Source: Lacrimispora amygdalina (lineage in GTDB: Bacteria; Bacillota; Clostridia; Lachnospirales; Lachnospiraceae). From it: DNA of 64,000 bases. Position 1 is the first letter of the stretch. Each line of letters opens with the position of its first letter. The notes under the pieces were generated by a model. The model ran no database searches and was not told the DNA's origin. It saw nothing but the letters and a program-made list of their open reading frames with translations. The stretch covers positions 1 through 64,000 of the forward strand of contig NZ_QOHO01000019.1 in assembly GCF_003432035.1 (NCBI RefSeq), read 5' to 3'. Below, one piece after another: positions 43,780-52,687 of this stretch. The position numbers and the translations under genes were made by a program.

Positions 43780-44075
43780 CGAACAGCTCCTCCCCATGGA
43801 AGATTATCAAATTGCCCGGCAGAACGGAACAGTGCCCCTTCCACACGCGCTTTTATTGTACAATCCAGTGCTCCTTTGTCTACGATAGAGATTTTCACCT
43901 GACCGACTTCCAGATTTTTAAGCGTTTCCATCACAACCTTTTTTATCTGATTACCATACTGGTTGATAACCACACTTTCCAGGTTAAATTCTATGCCATT
44001 ATTGCAAGGTTCTACCGTAACCTGGCAGTCGCTGGATTCCAGTGTTCCGGCCATTGCCGGCTGCACGATTTCCAT
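43776..44075 (-). CDS. citD: Citrate lyase acyl carrier protein (gamma subunit)
   Basis: This 99-residue protein starts MEIVQPAMAGTLESSDCQVT. Ser14 in LESSD is the site for the 2'-(5''-phosphoribosyl)-3'-dephospho-CoA group. The length is normal. It overlaps citE by 4 bases and follows the hydratase gene by 13 bases. Confidence 0.94.
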   Translation of the reverse strand: MEIVQPAMAGTLESSDCQVTVEPCNNGIEFNLESVVINQYGNQIKKVVMETLKNLEVGQVKISIVDKGALDCTIKARVEGALFRSAGQFDNLPWGGAVR

Positions 44076-44088
44076 ATCGTTCCTCCTC

Positions 44089-46383
44089 TTATTTCCGTTT
44101 TCTGTTGTAATTGATTAAGCTTCCTGCCTTTACAATCTCACGTTCTTCCTGTGTCATATCCGTGATATATAAATGAATTTCTTCGGCTGAATCTTTTTTT
44201 ATCACATATGCTTTGATATCTGACATATTACCGCTTTCCAATGCAGTGCGTACTCCGGGGACAAAAATATAATCGCCTGTCTCGAATTCCGGTTCATCCT
44301 TCATCTGAAACGGCAGCATTCCCCAGTTCATTACATTAGAACGATAGCGTTTTGTTGCATATTCTCTGGTTATGTTTGCAAGTCCGCCAATGACTCTCTG
44401 ACAGCTGGCCGCCTGTTCTCTGGCTGAACCATCTCCCGGCTTGATTGCATAAATCATACTTCCGATTTCCGTATCAGCTATTTCAATCGATTCCATACCA
44501 GGTATTTTCTTAATTGTATCATAAATCTTTATAAGCTCTGGTTCTAATTCTGCCGGAGATTTTCCTGCAGTTCTTGCTTTTTCCAGACGGTCGGCACATT
44601 TACTTCTTTCCACATAAGCCGGATCTCTTCTGGATAAGGTAAATTCAGCAAGTCCCAATGGATTGGAGCGGTAAGAAGCGGTTTCACCGGAAGGAATCAA
44701 CTCATCTGTAGTTGTAACCTCATCCATAATCTTAGAACACACTTTTAAAAGAATGTTCTCTGTCAAGGCACTCATTTCAGGCCAGTCTTTAATATTGGGT
44801 CCGCATACCAGCTCTTTCTCTTTTTGTTCCTGATTAAATCCCTGGTATATTCTCTTTTTATATACAGTGCCGTCAAACTGATAATCCGGTATATTTTCCC
44901 AGCAGTCAAACGCTTCTGCAGAGGTAAGCACACCTCCATTTGCTGCAGTAGCTGCAATGGAACGTGCATCCATCAGTGCAACGGCTGCCATCTGACCATT
45001 TCCAGGCTTTGAGCCTTCCCGGTTGGGGAAGTTTCTGGTGGTGTGGCGGATACTCAGCCCGTTATGAGCAGGGGTATCACCGGCTCCAAAGCACGGTCCG
45101 CAGAACGCAGTCTTTAACACGGCTCCAGCTTCCATTAAGTCTGTTACAGCACCTTTCCGTACCAGATCCATGTAAACCGGCTGTGATGACGGATAAACTG
45201 ACAGGGAAAACTCACCATAGCCGCAGTCTTTTCCCTTCAGAGCATTCGCAGCTTCGATGACATTCGTATAATTGCCTCCGGCGCATCCGGCTATAATTCC
45301 CTGCTGAACCTGAAGCTTTCCATTGACAATTTTATCAGTCAGCGTAAATCCAGCCCGTCCCTTACTTACTTTTTCCGCCTCTATCTCTACCAGCCGCAGG
45401 ATATCGCCCAGATTTTCATTCAGCTCATCAATTTCATATGTATTGCTGGGATGAAATGGCAGCGCAATCATTGGCTTTACTGTACTTAAATCCACATAAA
45501 CGCAGCCATCATAATAAGCTGCAGCTGCAGGTTTTAATTCCTGATAATCCGCCTCTCTGCCATGGGCTGTCAAATAACTTCTTGTATCCTCATCCGTACT
45601 CCATATGGAGCTTAAGCAGGTAGTTTCTGTTGTCATTACATCAATGCCATTACGGAAATCCGTACTCATGGAGGCAATGCCCGGTCCCACAAATTCCATC
45701 ACTTTATTTTTCACATAACCATTTTTAAACACTGCTCCGATAATTGCCAGCGCAATATCCTGAGGGCCTGCTCCCGGATTTGGCTTTCCAGTCAGATAGA
45801 CGGCAATAATATCAGGATAATCAAGATCGTAGGTATCGGAAAGGAGTTGTTTCACCAGCTCACCGCCGCCCTCTCCGATTGCCATGGTTCCTAATGCACC
45901 ATACCGCGTATGGGAATCTGATCCTAATATCATCTGACCTCCGCCTGCGTGCATTTCCCTCATATACTGATGAATCACCGCAATATGGGGGGGAACATAA
46001 ATGCCTCCATACTTTTGCGCTGCAGACAAACCAAACACATGATCATCTTCATTAATGGTACCTCCAACTGCACACAGAGAATTGTGGCAGTTGGTCAGTA
46101 CGTAAGGAATCGGAAATTTCTCCATTCCAGATGCTTTGGCAGTCTGGATGACTCCTACAAAAGTAAGATCATGGGAGGTCATGGCATCAAATTTAATTTT
46201 TAAATGAGACATATCATCAGAAGTGTTATGCTGTTTTAAAATGCCATAGGAAATTGTCCCCTTTTTTGCTTCTTCCCGGTCTGCAGGGGCCCCTGTTACG
46301 GCCCCCGCTTTCGAGTATTCTTCTTCTGGAACAATCTCCCTTTCATTGATCAGATACACACCACTGTCATAAAGTTTTACCAC
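44089..46383 (-). CDS. Divergent aconitase-family hydratase
   Basis: This 764-residue protein has the aconitase fold: [34 protein letters not shown] near the N terminus, and [15 protein letters not shown] around residue 430. The usual GSCTN cluster motif is replaced by GCAGGNYTN near 364-372. The normal substrate-binding SxNRNFxGR segment reads [14 protein letters not shown]. It therefore resembles the YbhJ-type branch, whose reactions are not well known, more than housekeeping AcnA/B. It likely adds or removes water from an unsaturated di- or tricarboxylate supplied by the adjacent isomerase. Three possible cluster cysteines remain. Confidence 0.83.
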   Translation of the reverse strand: MVKLYDSGVYLINEREIVPEEEYSKAGAVTGAPADREEAKKGTISYGILKQHNTSDDMSHLKIKFDAMTSHDLTFVGVIQTAKASGMEKFPIPYVLTNCHNSLCAVGGTINEDDHVFGLSAAQKYGGIYVPPHIAVIHQYMREMHAGGGQMILGSDSHTRYGALGTMAIGEGGGELVKQLLSDTYDLDYPDIIAVYLTGKPNPGAGPQDIALAIIGAVFKNGYVKNKVMEFVGPGIASMSTDFRNGIDVMTTETTCLSSIWSTDEDTRSYLTAHGREADYQELKPAAAAYYDGCVYVDLSTVKPMIALPFHPSNTYEIDELNENLGDILRLVEIEAEKVSKGRAGFTLTDKIVNGKLQVQQGIIAGCAGGNYTNVIEAANALKGKDCGYGEFSLSVYPSSQPVYMDLVRKGAVTDLMEAGAVLKTAFCGPCFGAGDTPAHNGLSIRHTTRNFPNREGSKPGNGQMAAVALMDARSIAATAANGGVLTSAEAFDCWENIPDYQFDGTVYKKRIYQGFNQEQKEKELVCGPNIKDWPEMSALTENILLKVCSKIMDEVTTTDELIPSGETASYRSNPLGLAEFTLSRRDPAYVERSKCADRLEKARTAGKSPAELEPELIKIYDTIKKIPGMESIEIADTEIGSMIYAIKPGDGSAREQAASCQRVIGGLANITREYATKRYRSNVMNWGMLPFQMKDEPEFETGDYIFVPGVRTALESGNMSDIKAYVIKKDSAEEIHLYITDMTQEEREIVKAGSLINYNRKRK

Positions 46384-46431
46384 GTCTATATCCTCCTGCT
46401 TTTAACAATTAAGCTTTTTCATCATTTCCGG

Positions 46432-47574
46432 TCAGCAATATGTAAATCCCTCCAGTAAAAGATTTGCAGTCCTGAATCCAAATGTATCTTCCACAACTGT
46501 TTCATTTCCTTCTACATGAAAATCAACACCAGCTTCCAAAATGCCGCCCGCATGACCGATACGGATAAATTTCGTATCTGCTCCCGGTCTTAAAACCTGA
46601 TTTACCACACTGCCTGGAATAATGGCAGCCGCCGCTGTGCACATGGCACCAGTCATGGCGTAAGTGGGATGAGTCTTCTGCATTGACATCATACGTGATA
46701 ATAGATCTATGCTGTCCCCCTTTATAGTCCGGCCTGAGGTGGTCTCATACTCATCCGGTTCTGCAACAAACGTCATTTTAGGAACTCCCGGCATCTCCCA
46801 GGCTGATTTCTTATAGTCGGTTATTAATCCCATTTTAACAGCTGCCAGGCCTCTTACCGTCTCTAAAAGATCCAGTTTTTTCTGGTCAGAATCAAGTTCC
46901 TTTGGAAGTTCTTTCCCTGTCAGCCCTAAGTCAGAGGCCTTTACAAATACCAGGGGATTGGCTGCATCTACAATGGATACTTCAACCTGGCCAATGTCTG
47001 GAACTTCCAGCACATCTACAGCATTTCCTGTTGGCAGAAGCTTTCCTGAAACACTTCCTGCAGGGTCCAGAAACTTCAGCTTAACAGGAGAACCCGTTCC
47101 AGGAACTCCGGCAATGGCAAAATCACCATCGTATTTAACTGCTCCGTTTTTTACTTCCACTTCTTCTTCAATAATTTTTCCGGTGTTTGTATTAAACACT
47201 TTAACAGTTGTCACCGGCTCTGTGATTTTTACAAGCCCCTGTTCGATTGCAAACGGCCCGACTCCTGAAGAAATATTACCACAGTTGCCCTTATAGCTTA
47301 CCAGCGGTTTATCCACAGATACCTGTGCAAAGGTGTAATCCACATCTGCATCCTCTCGTTTGGATACTCCTATGATCGCAACTTTACTGGTAACAGAAGC
47401 CGCACCTCCCAGCCCATTAATCTGCTTTATATCGGGGCTTCCCATGATTCTCATGAGAAGCTCATTTCTTGCCTGTTCATCCGGGGGAAGATAATTTTCC
47501 AGTATATATACGCCTTTACTGGTACCTCCCCGCAGTATGGAACAGGGAATTCTTTTTCTATGCTGATCTAACAT
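46432..47574 (-). CDS. PrpF-family cis-trans isomerase (2-methylaconitate/aconitate isomerase-like)
   Basis: This 380-residue protein matches the PrpF family, diaminopimelate epimerase-like enzymes that move a double bond or isomerise 2-methylaconitate or aconitate. I choose ATG 47574 (MLDQHRKRIPCSILRGGTSK), after GGAGGAAG. Landmarks include GNCGNISSGVGPFAIEQGL and QKTHPTYAMTGAMCTAAAAI. It lies 48 bases upstream of the hydratase gene and 14 bases after the carrier gene. In this context a cis/trans or delta isomerase activity on aconitate-like acids is more likely than propionate metabolism, since prpB/C/D are absent. Confidence 0.85.
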   Translation of the reverse strand: MLDQHRKRIPCSILRGGTSKGVYILENYLPPDEQARNELLMRIMGSPDIKQINGLGGAASVTSKVAIIGVSKREDADVDYTFAQVSVDKPLVSYKGNCGNISSGVGPFAIEQGLVKITEPVTTVKVFNTNTGKIIEEEVEVKNGAVKYDGDFAIAGVPGTGSPVKLKFLDPAGSVSGKLLPTGNAVDVLEVPDIGQVEVSIVDAANPLVFVKASDLGLTGKELPKELDSDQKKLDLLETVRGLAAVKMGLITDYKKSAWEMPGVPKMTFVAEPDEYETTSGRTIKGDSIDLLSRMMSMQKTHPTYAMTGAMCTAAAAIIPGSVVNQVLRPGADTKFIRIGHAGGILEAGVDFHVEGNETVVEDTFGFRTANLLLEGFTYC

Positions 47575-47588
47575 TAAACTTCCTCCAT

Positions 47589-48863
47589 TTAACAAATAAT
47601 TCCATAAATTCCGATTGTTGCTAAAATAGCATTTGCTACTACACATACCAGTGCAATGATAAACAGCTGGCCAAAAAGTTTATTCTGCTCCTGATCCTTA
47701 TTCTCAGAATTTGATGCTGTCATGTATGCGGCCAGAATCAGTCCGCCACCGGTGGATGCCGGGCTGAACGCGGCTGATAAAGAGGAAGTAATTACAACAC
47801 TGGCTAACTCTGCAAATCCGGCATTACCAGTTCCTAATGACTGGACAATCGGTCCAACGGTAGGAATCATGGAAGGCATTACCACACCGGTAGTAGAACT
47901 GAAGAATGATAAAATAGAAGAAGTTACACCGATAATCGGTGCGGCTGTCTTTGGTGTCATGATAGATAAAAGTCCCTTAGACATCAGATCCAGTCCACCC
48001 AGTTCTATAACAACGTTCATCAGTACACCTACACCGCAGATCAGAATAAGGGTTCCCCATGGTACCTTTACCAAAGCTTTCTTTTCATCCGTTACGCCCA
48101 ATATTACTAATACTGCTGCTGCAAAAAAGGAAGCAAGACCTACATTGATATCTAAACCTACAACCATAACAACCATGGCCAGAACACCAAGGATTGTAAT
48201 CCACTGCTGTTTATTGAGATGCTCTTTCACTTCCAGTGATGTATTTTTTTTATCTGCAGGTTTAATCTTCCAAATCTTATAATAAATGGAGAATCCTATC
48301 ATCAGAATTGTTGCCCATATAATACAATTCCACATAACCGGAAGCTCGAATCCGGTAAAACCGGCTTCTGTTCCTAATTTCTCCATTAATACTCCAGGAG
48401 GTGTCAGAGGAGATAAGGTAAAACCATTTGCCGCTACTTTGGCAGCCAGTGCAAACAACAGAGGATTTTCTCCCATGCTGACCGCAACAGTCACTGCAAC
48501 GACAGTCATTAAGTTTCCTACCGGAATATTACCTGGTCCAATAATAGTCAGAATACCAGATACCAGAAAAATGATAATTGGTACCAGATAAGTTCTCTTA
48601 CCTGCAAGTCCGATTCCCTTTTTCGCAACAAGTTCCAACGTACCGTTCACCTGCGCAACACTAAACAGAAACGATACGCCCACAAGTGTAATAAAAAGTT
48701 TTGCATCAAAACCAGCCAGTACCTTACTGTCACTCAAGCCCCCCATCCTTGCCAGAATCAATGCTGATCCGATTGCCAAAACACCAATATTGCATTTTTT
48801 TACAAATCCAATTGCCACTACTACAAACAAAAATATAATAGATATAATATTTATGTAGTTCAT
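47589..48863 (-). CDS. Anion (di/tricarboxylate) carrier, MatC/SLC13-like
   Basis: This 424-residue membrane protein has about eleven hydrophobic segments, the start MNYINIISIIFLFVVVAIGF, and motifs GPGNIPVGNLMTVVAV and SFFSSTTGVVMPSMIPTVGP, typical of ion-transporter (IT) superfamily carboxylate carriers such as MatC. It is the first gene of the operon and probably brings in the substrate of the isomerase, hydratase and lyase. Specificity is unknown. Confidence 0.87.
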   Translation of the reverse strand: MNYINIISIIFLFVVVAIGFVKKCNIGVLAIGSALILARMGGLSDSKVLAGFDAKLFITLVGVSFLFSVAQVNGTLELVAKKGIGLAGKRTYLVPIIIFLVSGILTIIGPGNIPVGNLMTVVAVTVAVSMGENPLLFALAAKVAANGFTLSPLTPPGVLMEKLGTEAGFTGFELPVMWNCIIWATILMIGFSIYYKIWKIKPADKKNTSLEVKEHLNKQQWITILGVLAMVVMVVGLDINVGLASFFAAAVLVILGVTDEKKALVKVPWGTLILICGVGVLMNVVIELGGLDLMSKGLLSIMTPKTAAPIIGVTSSILSFFSSTTGVVMPSMIPTVGPIVQSLGTGNAGFAELASVVITSSLSAAFSPASTGGGLILAAYMTASNSENKDQEQNKLFGQLFIIALVCVVANAILATIGIYGIIC

Positions 48864-48982
48864 GCCTGTTCCACCTCATTATTTAATTTTTCTTTACGGT
48901 TACCATCTCTGAATTATATAATCCTATCGATATAACCAATATAACATGTCGGTAACTATAAGTCTAATTCATGTTTTCCATA

Positions 48983-49009
48983 AAAATTATAGTTTTCAGC
49001 TATAATTTT
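48983..49009. promoter_or_regulatory. LysR-type inverted repeat in the cit divergent region
   Basis: AAAATTATAG and CTATAATTTT form a perfect 10-base inverted repeat with a 7-base centre. It lies 47 bases before the LysR start. T-N11-A pairs can be drawn within it, as expected for a LysR site. A second GTTACC/GGTAAC repeat lies at about 48899-48956. Clear promoters could not be chosen in this region (48864-49056). Confidence 0.65.
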
Positions 49010-49056
49010 CTTGTATTTTTTAAAGATTTCAGGTAAAATTATTACGAGGTGATACC

Positions 49057-49965
49057 ATGGATTTTAAAGATTTGAATTATGTATTAGCTGTTGCCAAGCA
49101 TCAGAATATAACCAAAGCTGCTAATTCCTTATATATTTCCCAGCCTACGCTTACAAAATTCCTGCAAAGCCTGGAAAGCAGCCTTGGACAGAGACTGTTT
49201 AAAAAAATCGGAAACCGTTTCATACTTACTTATGCCGGAGAGAGATACGTAAAAAAAGCCGGGGAAATTCTCCAGCTGAAAAAAGAATTAGACAATGAAC
49301 TGTCAGACATTATTAAAAGCAATATCGGTGTATTAAACATTGCTTTTCCTGTTATGCGTGGAACCTACATGCTTCCGTGTACGCTCCCTATCTTCCGGAG
49401 CCTGTATCCAAATGTGATTATTAATATTAAGGAATCCGCTTCAGCTACCCTGGAGAATATGATTCTTTCCGGTGAGACAGACCTGGCGTTTTTTAACAAA
49501 CCCGTGAAAAGCGCAGATGTAGAATATGAAGTAATCAGTCATGAAGAGATGCTTCTGATCATGTCAGTTAATCATCCTCTGGCAGATCAGGGCATAACGA
49601 AAGAGGGATGTACCCGTCAATGGTATGACTTATCACTCCTGCAGGACGAACGTTTCATTCTTCAGGAAACTAACCAGCGTTCACGCCAGACGGTAGACCG
49701 TGTTTTTCAGCAGATCGGATTTCAGCCCAATAAGATGATGATTACAAGCAATATCAGAGCCGGCGCAGAGTTGGTTTCAAAAAACTACGGTGTTGCCTTT
49801 GTTACTGATACACACTTAAAACATATGAATTTCCTTGATAAGCTGGCGTGTTTTTCCTTTGGTACACCTAATACAATGGTTGATTTTGTGGCCGCTTACC
49901 GTAAAGGATCGTATCTGAATTACCATGCAAACGAATATATAAAAATTGTGAAAGAATTTACTTAA
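49057..49965 (+). CDS. LysR-family regulator, divergent from the cit-like operon
   Basis: This 302-residue protein has the LysR helix-turn-helix (MDFKDLNYVLAVAKHQNITK, then SLYISQPTLTKFLQSLESSL) and a C-terminal effector domain. The divergent arrangement with the carrier-isomerase-hydratase-lyase operon is classical for a LysR activator whose ligand is the pathway substrate or an intermediate. The start has a GAGGTGAT ribosome site. An inverted repeat with LysR features lies in the shared upstream region. Confidence 0.93.
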   Translation: MDFKDLNYVLAVAKHQNITKAANSLYISQPTLTKFLQSLESSLGQRLFKKIGNRFILTYAGERYVKKAGEILQLKKELDNELSDIIKSNIGVLNIAFPVMRGTYMLPCTLPIFRSLYPNVIINIKESASATLENMILSGETDLAFFNKPVKSADVEYEVISHEEMLLIMSVNHPLADQGITKEGCTRQWYDLSLLQDERFILQETNQRSRQTVDRVFQQIGFQPNKMMITSNIRAGAELVSKNYGVAFVTDTHLKHMNFLDKLACFSFGTPNTMVDFVAAYRKGSYLNYHANEYIKIVKEFT

Positions 49966-49981
49966 TATATGTGACAATGAC

Positions 49982-50019
49982 AAAAAGCTGCCAGGCAAAT
50001 GAATGCCGGACAGCTTTTC
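49982..50019. terminator. Bidirectional terminator between lysR and nitroreductase
   Basis: AAAAGCTG pairs with CAGCTTTT, with an inner GC-rich extension (CCAGGC/GCCGG). T tracts are present on both sides of converging genes. Confidence 0.82.
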
Positions 50020-50024
50020 TATCT

Positions 50025-50597
50025 TTATTTCTTTACAATAACTCTTTTCTCAATGTCTTCCTTCTCTTTCGCATCCGGCTCTGCGCCGATGCCGCCAAAT
50101 GGCATCTGTGCGATGAGCTTCCAGTGATCCGGAATATGAAACAGCCTGGAAACTGTTTCATTAATTACCGGATTATAATGCTGAAGTGATGCTCCCACTC
50201 CTGCTTCCCTTAAAGCAGTCCAGATATTGGACTGAAGCATTCCGTTCGCCTGATTGGCCCAGACCGGGAAGTTATCTGCATAGAGTGCAAACTGTTCCTG
50301 ATAGGATTTAATAACCGCCTCATCGATAAAATACAAAACCGTACCATATCCACTCTTAAATGTGTTGATCTTATCCCTGTCTATCTGTCCTCCGAAAGCA
50401 TCGTAGACACCGTCCCACAGCTGATCCTGCTTCTCTCCCAGTGCGACTGCAACTCTTGCGCTCTTCATATTGAATGCGTCCGGTGTAGCTTCTGTCACCT
50501 TTCTGATCATATCCAGAACTTCCTCTTCGGATACAGGAAGGTCACGGTTGATATTATAATAAGTTCTTCTCTTCTCAAGGCTCTGAATAAATGACAT
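50025..50597 (-). CDS. Nitroreductase family protein (Frm2/HBN1-like)
   Basis: This 190-residue FMN-binding protein fits the nitroreductase superfamily, Frm2-like branch: RRTYYNINRDLPVSEEEVLD, PDAFNMKSARVAVALGEKQD, and FPVWANQANGMLQSNIWTAL, then AEPDAKEKEDIEKRVIVK at the end. It probably reduces nitro or quinone compounds using NAD(P)H, or serves a stress role. A single-gene unit with its own promoter and terminator. Confidence 0.9.
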   Translation of the reverse strand: MSFIQSLEKRRTYYNINRDLPVSEEEVLDMIRKVTEATPDAFNMKSARVAVALGEKQDQLWDGVYDAFGGQIDRDKINTFKSGYGTVLYFIDEAVIKSYQEQFALYADNFPVWANQANGMLQSNIWTALREAGVGASLQHYNPVINETVSRLFHIPDHWKLIAQMPFGGIGAEPDAKEKEDIEKRVIVKK

Positions 50598-50690
50598 AAT
50601 ATCTGTTCCTCCTTTATTTTATTTGAAACCACTATGGAAATCATCTCTAATCCTGTGTGTTTTATTCATATAATCTGTTTTGTTATTAAA

Positions 50691-50719
50691 ATACTACCAC
50701 ATTATTCCACAGAAGTCAA
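50691..50719 (-). promoter_or_regulatory. Sigma-A promoter of the nitroreductase gene
   Basis: The minus strand has TTGACT (50714-50719), a 17-base spacer and TAGTAT (50691-50696). Confidence 0.78.
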
Positions 50720-50756
50720 TATAGTTTTAATAAATTATATTTAGCAAAATCAATTA

Positions 50757-52289
50757 TCAATAAGAACTGATATCAATCACTCTGTCAACCCAGTCTTTAT
50801 AAAATGATACTTCATGGGAGACCAGTAAAACAGTACCGGGAAATTCAGATAATGCTGCCTTAAGCGCCAGTTTCGCCTGTACATCCAGATGATTGGTGGG
50901 CTCATCCAGGATGAGGAAATTATAAGTTCTTCCTGCCAGCAGACACAGCTTTACTTTTGCCTGCTCTCCTCCGCTTAAGGTTCTGATGGGCTGCTGGGCA
51001 TGCTTCCCCGATATTCCATTTAAAGCCAGCTTTTTTCTTACCTCCTTTGTCTCCAGCGATGGAAAATGATCCGACACGATCTCTATGGGAGTCAGACAGT
51101 CATCTTCCCATATCTGATCCTGCTCATAATATCCGATGACCGCTTTTGCAGAAAAACAATACCCGCCGCTTAAGGCAGGAATCTCATTCATCATGGTTTT
51201 TAACAGCGTGGATTTGCCCACTCCGTTAAAACCCGTTATGACAACTTTTTCTCCCTCTTTCATAGAAAAATTTACACAGGTCAAAACTGGAAAGCTATAG
51301 CCTACAGTCAGATTTGATACTTTCACTTTTCCCGCCGAAGACAGCGTCCCCTGATCGAACCGGAAAAAAGGTCTGATTTCCTTTTGCTCCAGCGCCTCCA
51401 GCCTCTCCATATGGTCAAGCTGCTTTTGTCTGCCTCTTGCCATTTTTGATTTTCTACCGGCTATATTTTTGCGGATAAATTCTTCCGTCTTTTTAATCTC
51501 TTTCTGCTGTGCTGAATATTGTTTTGTATAATTTTCCCGTAACTGTATTTTCTTTTTTAAGAATTCTCCGTAGGAACCAAAGTATTTTACTATCTTTTTA
51601 TGATCAATATCACAAATCCAGTTTGTCGTTTTAGTAAGAAACCCCTCGTCATGAGAAATAATTATAAATGCCTGCCCGATACTGCACAGATAATCCTGAA
51701 GCCAGACAATATGTCCGTGATCCAGAAAGTTTGTCGGCTCGTCTAAAAGCAATACATCCGGCTTTTCAATTAAAAGTTTTGCCATAATGACTTTTGCCCT
51801 CTGGCCTCCGCTCATTTCTCCAATTGGACGGGTAAGCCCAATAGATGAGAGCCCCAGTCCCTGGCAAACCAGATCAATCTGTGAATCGATCCGGTAAAAA
51901 TCACGCTGTTCCAAAATTTCCTGATATTTGGCAGCTGCCTTAAGAGCACTTTCCTGTCCCTGAGCTGCACGGTCATACAGCTCATTCATCGTTTTCTCCA
52001 TGATGTAGAGTTCTTCAAATGCTGTTTTTAAAAATGCTTTCATTGTCACACTACTGTCTATGCTGGCATATTGATCCAGATAACCGATTTTTATGCCCGG
52101 CTGCCACACCACTCTTCCTTTATCCGGTATGATTTCTTCAGTACAAATTTTAATTAAGGTACTTTTTCCTGTACCATTCTGTCCCGTAATTCCAATATGT
52201 TCTCCTTTATTAAGAATCAATTCTGTTTCATGAAACAACTCATTATCTCCAAATGAATGAGATAAGCCTGTAATCTCTAATAAACTCAC
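50757..52289 (-). CDS. ABC-F family ATPase (possible ribosome-protection antibiotic resistance)
   Basis: This 510-residue protein has two ABC domains and no membrane segments, the ABC-F layout. Walker A motifs are GQNGTGKST (36-44) and GFNGVGKST (353-361). Signatures are MSGGQ (159-163) and LSGGEQ (438-443), with LLLDEPTNFLD and LILDEPTNHLD. The linker between them (about 240-315) is Lys/Arg-rich, the part that reaches the ribosomal exit or peptidyl-transferase site in resistance types. ABC-F resistance proteins dislodge macrolides, lincosamides or pleuromutilins. Upstream are a leader peptide and a terminator, as known for inducible resistance ABC-F genes. Housekeeping EttA-like function is less likely. 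Confidence 0.88.
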   Translation of the reverse strand: MSLLEITGLSHSFGDNELFHETELILNKGEHIGITGQNGTGKSTLIKICTEEIIPDKGRVVWQPGIKIGYLDQYASIDSSVTMKAFLKTAFEELYIMEKTMNELYDRAAQGQESALKAAAKYQEILEQRDFYRIDSQIDLVCQGLGLSSIGLTRPIGEMSGGQRAKVIMAKLLIEKPDVLLLDEPTNFLDHGHIVWLQDYLCSIGQAFIIISHDEGFLTKTTNWICDIDHKKIVKYFGSYGEFLKKKIQLRENYTKQYSAQQKEIKKTEEFIRKNIAGRKSKMARGRQKQLDHMERLEALEQKEIRPFFRFDQGTLSSAGKVKVSNLTVGYSFPVLTCVNFSMKEGEKVVITGFNGVGKSTLLKTMMNEIPALSGGYCFSAKAVIGYYEQDQIWEDDCLTPIEIVSDHFPSLETKEVRKKLALNGISGKHAQQPIRTLSGGEQAKVKLCLLAGRTYNFLILDEPTNHLDVQAKLALKAALSEFPGTVLLVSHEVSFYKDWVDRVIDISSY

Positions 52290-52380
52290 GTCTATATTCC
52301 TTCTTTCCTGTGTTCATTTCAGATACAGACGTATTTCCTCTTTCTATCCCAATATCCCTGTTGCTGATTTTTTAAATAAA

Positions 52381-52418
52381 AAACAGAAGACAAGGATACA
52401 ATCTCCTCTGCCTTCTGT
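52381..52418 (-). terminator. Attenuator terminator in the ABC-F leader
   Basis: The minus strand pairs ACAGAAG with CTTCTGT, extended inward by GAGGA with TCCTT, then runs into TTTTTT at about 52376-52382. It lies about 90 bases before the ABC-F start and downstream of the leader peptide, so read-through would be needed to express ABC-F. Confidence 0.85.
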
Positions 52419-52436
52419 CCGGATTTTCTACAACAA

Positions 52437-52472
52437 AAGGCCATGAACAAACAAAACATTGTCCATGACCTT
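52437..52472 (-). promoter_or_regulatory. Leader hairpin upstream of the attenuator
   Basis: AAGGTCATGGACAA pairs with TTGTTCATGGCCTT (14 bp, two G-U pairs) around an 8-base loop, on the minus strand. It lies between the leader peptide and the terminator. It could be an alternative or anti-attenuator structure. Confidence 0.7.
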
Positions 52473-52573
52473 AAAGCGCAAAAAGAAGCAGGGAAAACAG
52501 GCATCAAAAGAAGAAACAGCCTGTAACGCTGTTCTTATTGCTGCACTGTCTCCCGATGAATTCTATAAGCGTA

Positions 52574-52666
52574 TCAGTAACCGCCATACTCTGTACAATG
52601 TTTCACCGGGTTGATTTGTACAGAGCTCATTCGTCTTGTCAATTGATCGCTAATAAAAAAACTCAT
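52574..52666 (-). CDS. Leader peptide (30 residues) of the ABC-F gene
   Basis: A short frame starts at ATG 52664-52666 behind TAAGGAGAGCAGAT, an excellent ribosome site, and ends at TGA 52574-52576. It begins MSFFISDQLTRRMSSVQINP and ends HCTEYGGY. The sequence from Ser14 to the end folds into a hairpin in the RNA (CTCTGTACAA with TTGTACAGAG, 52589-52598 and 52616-52625). It lies between the MFS gene and ABC-F, with a terminator further downstream. This is the arrangement of drug-sensing leader peptides; drug-stalled ribosomes would alter the hairpins. It is too short for routine gene finding. Confidence 0.72.
   Translation of the reverse strand: MSFFISDQLTRRMSSVQINPVKHCTEYGGY
52589..52625 (-). 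promoter_or_regulatory. RNA stem within the leader peptide gene
   Basis: CTCTGTACAA and TTGTACAGAG form a perfect 10-bp stem with a 17-base loop inside the leader coding region. Ribosome stalling on the leader would open this stem. Confidence 0.75.
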
Positions 52667-52687
52667 ATCTGCTCTCCTTACATTTGA

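Noticed and set aside
47658-48591. Rightward long frames opposite the carrier and cit genes
   Set aside because: They mirror hydrophobic or GC-periodic coding of the minus-strand genes and show no start context or family features.
52319-52507. Leftward 62-residue frame through the ABC-F leader
   Set aside because: It crosses two RNA stems and the terminator, has no ribosome site, and the leader peptide further upstream is better supported.
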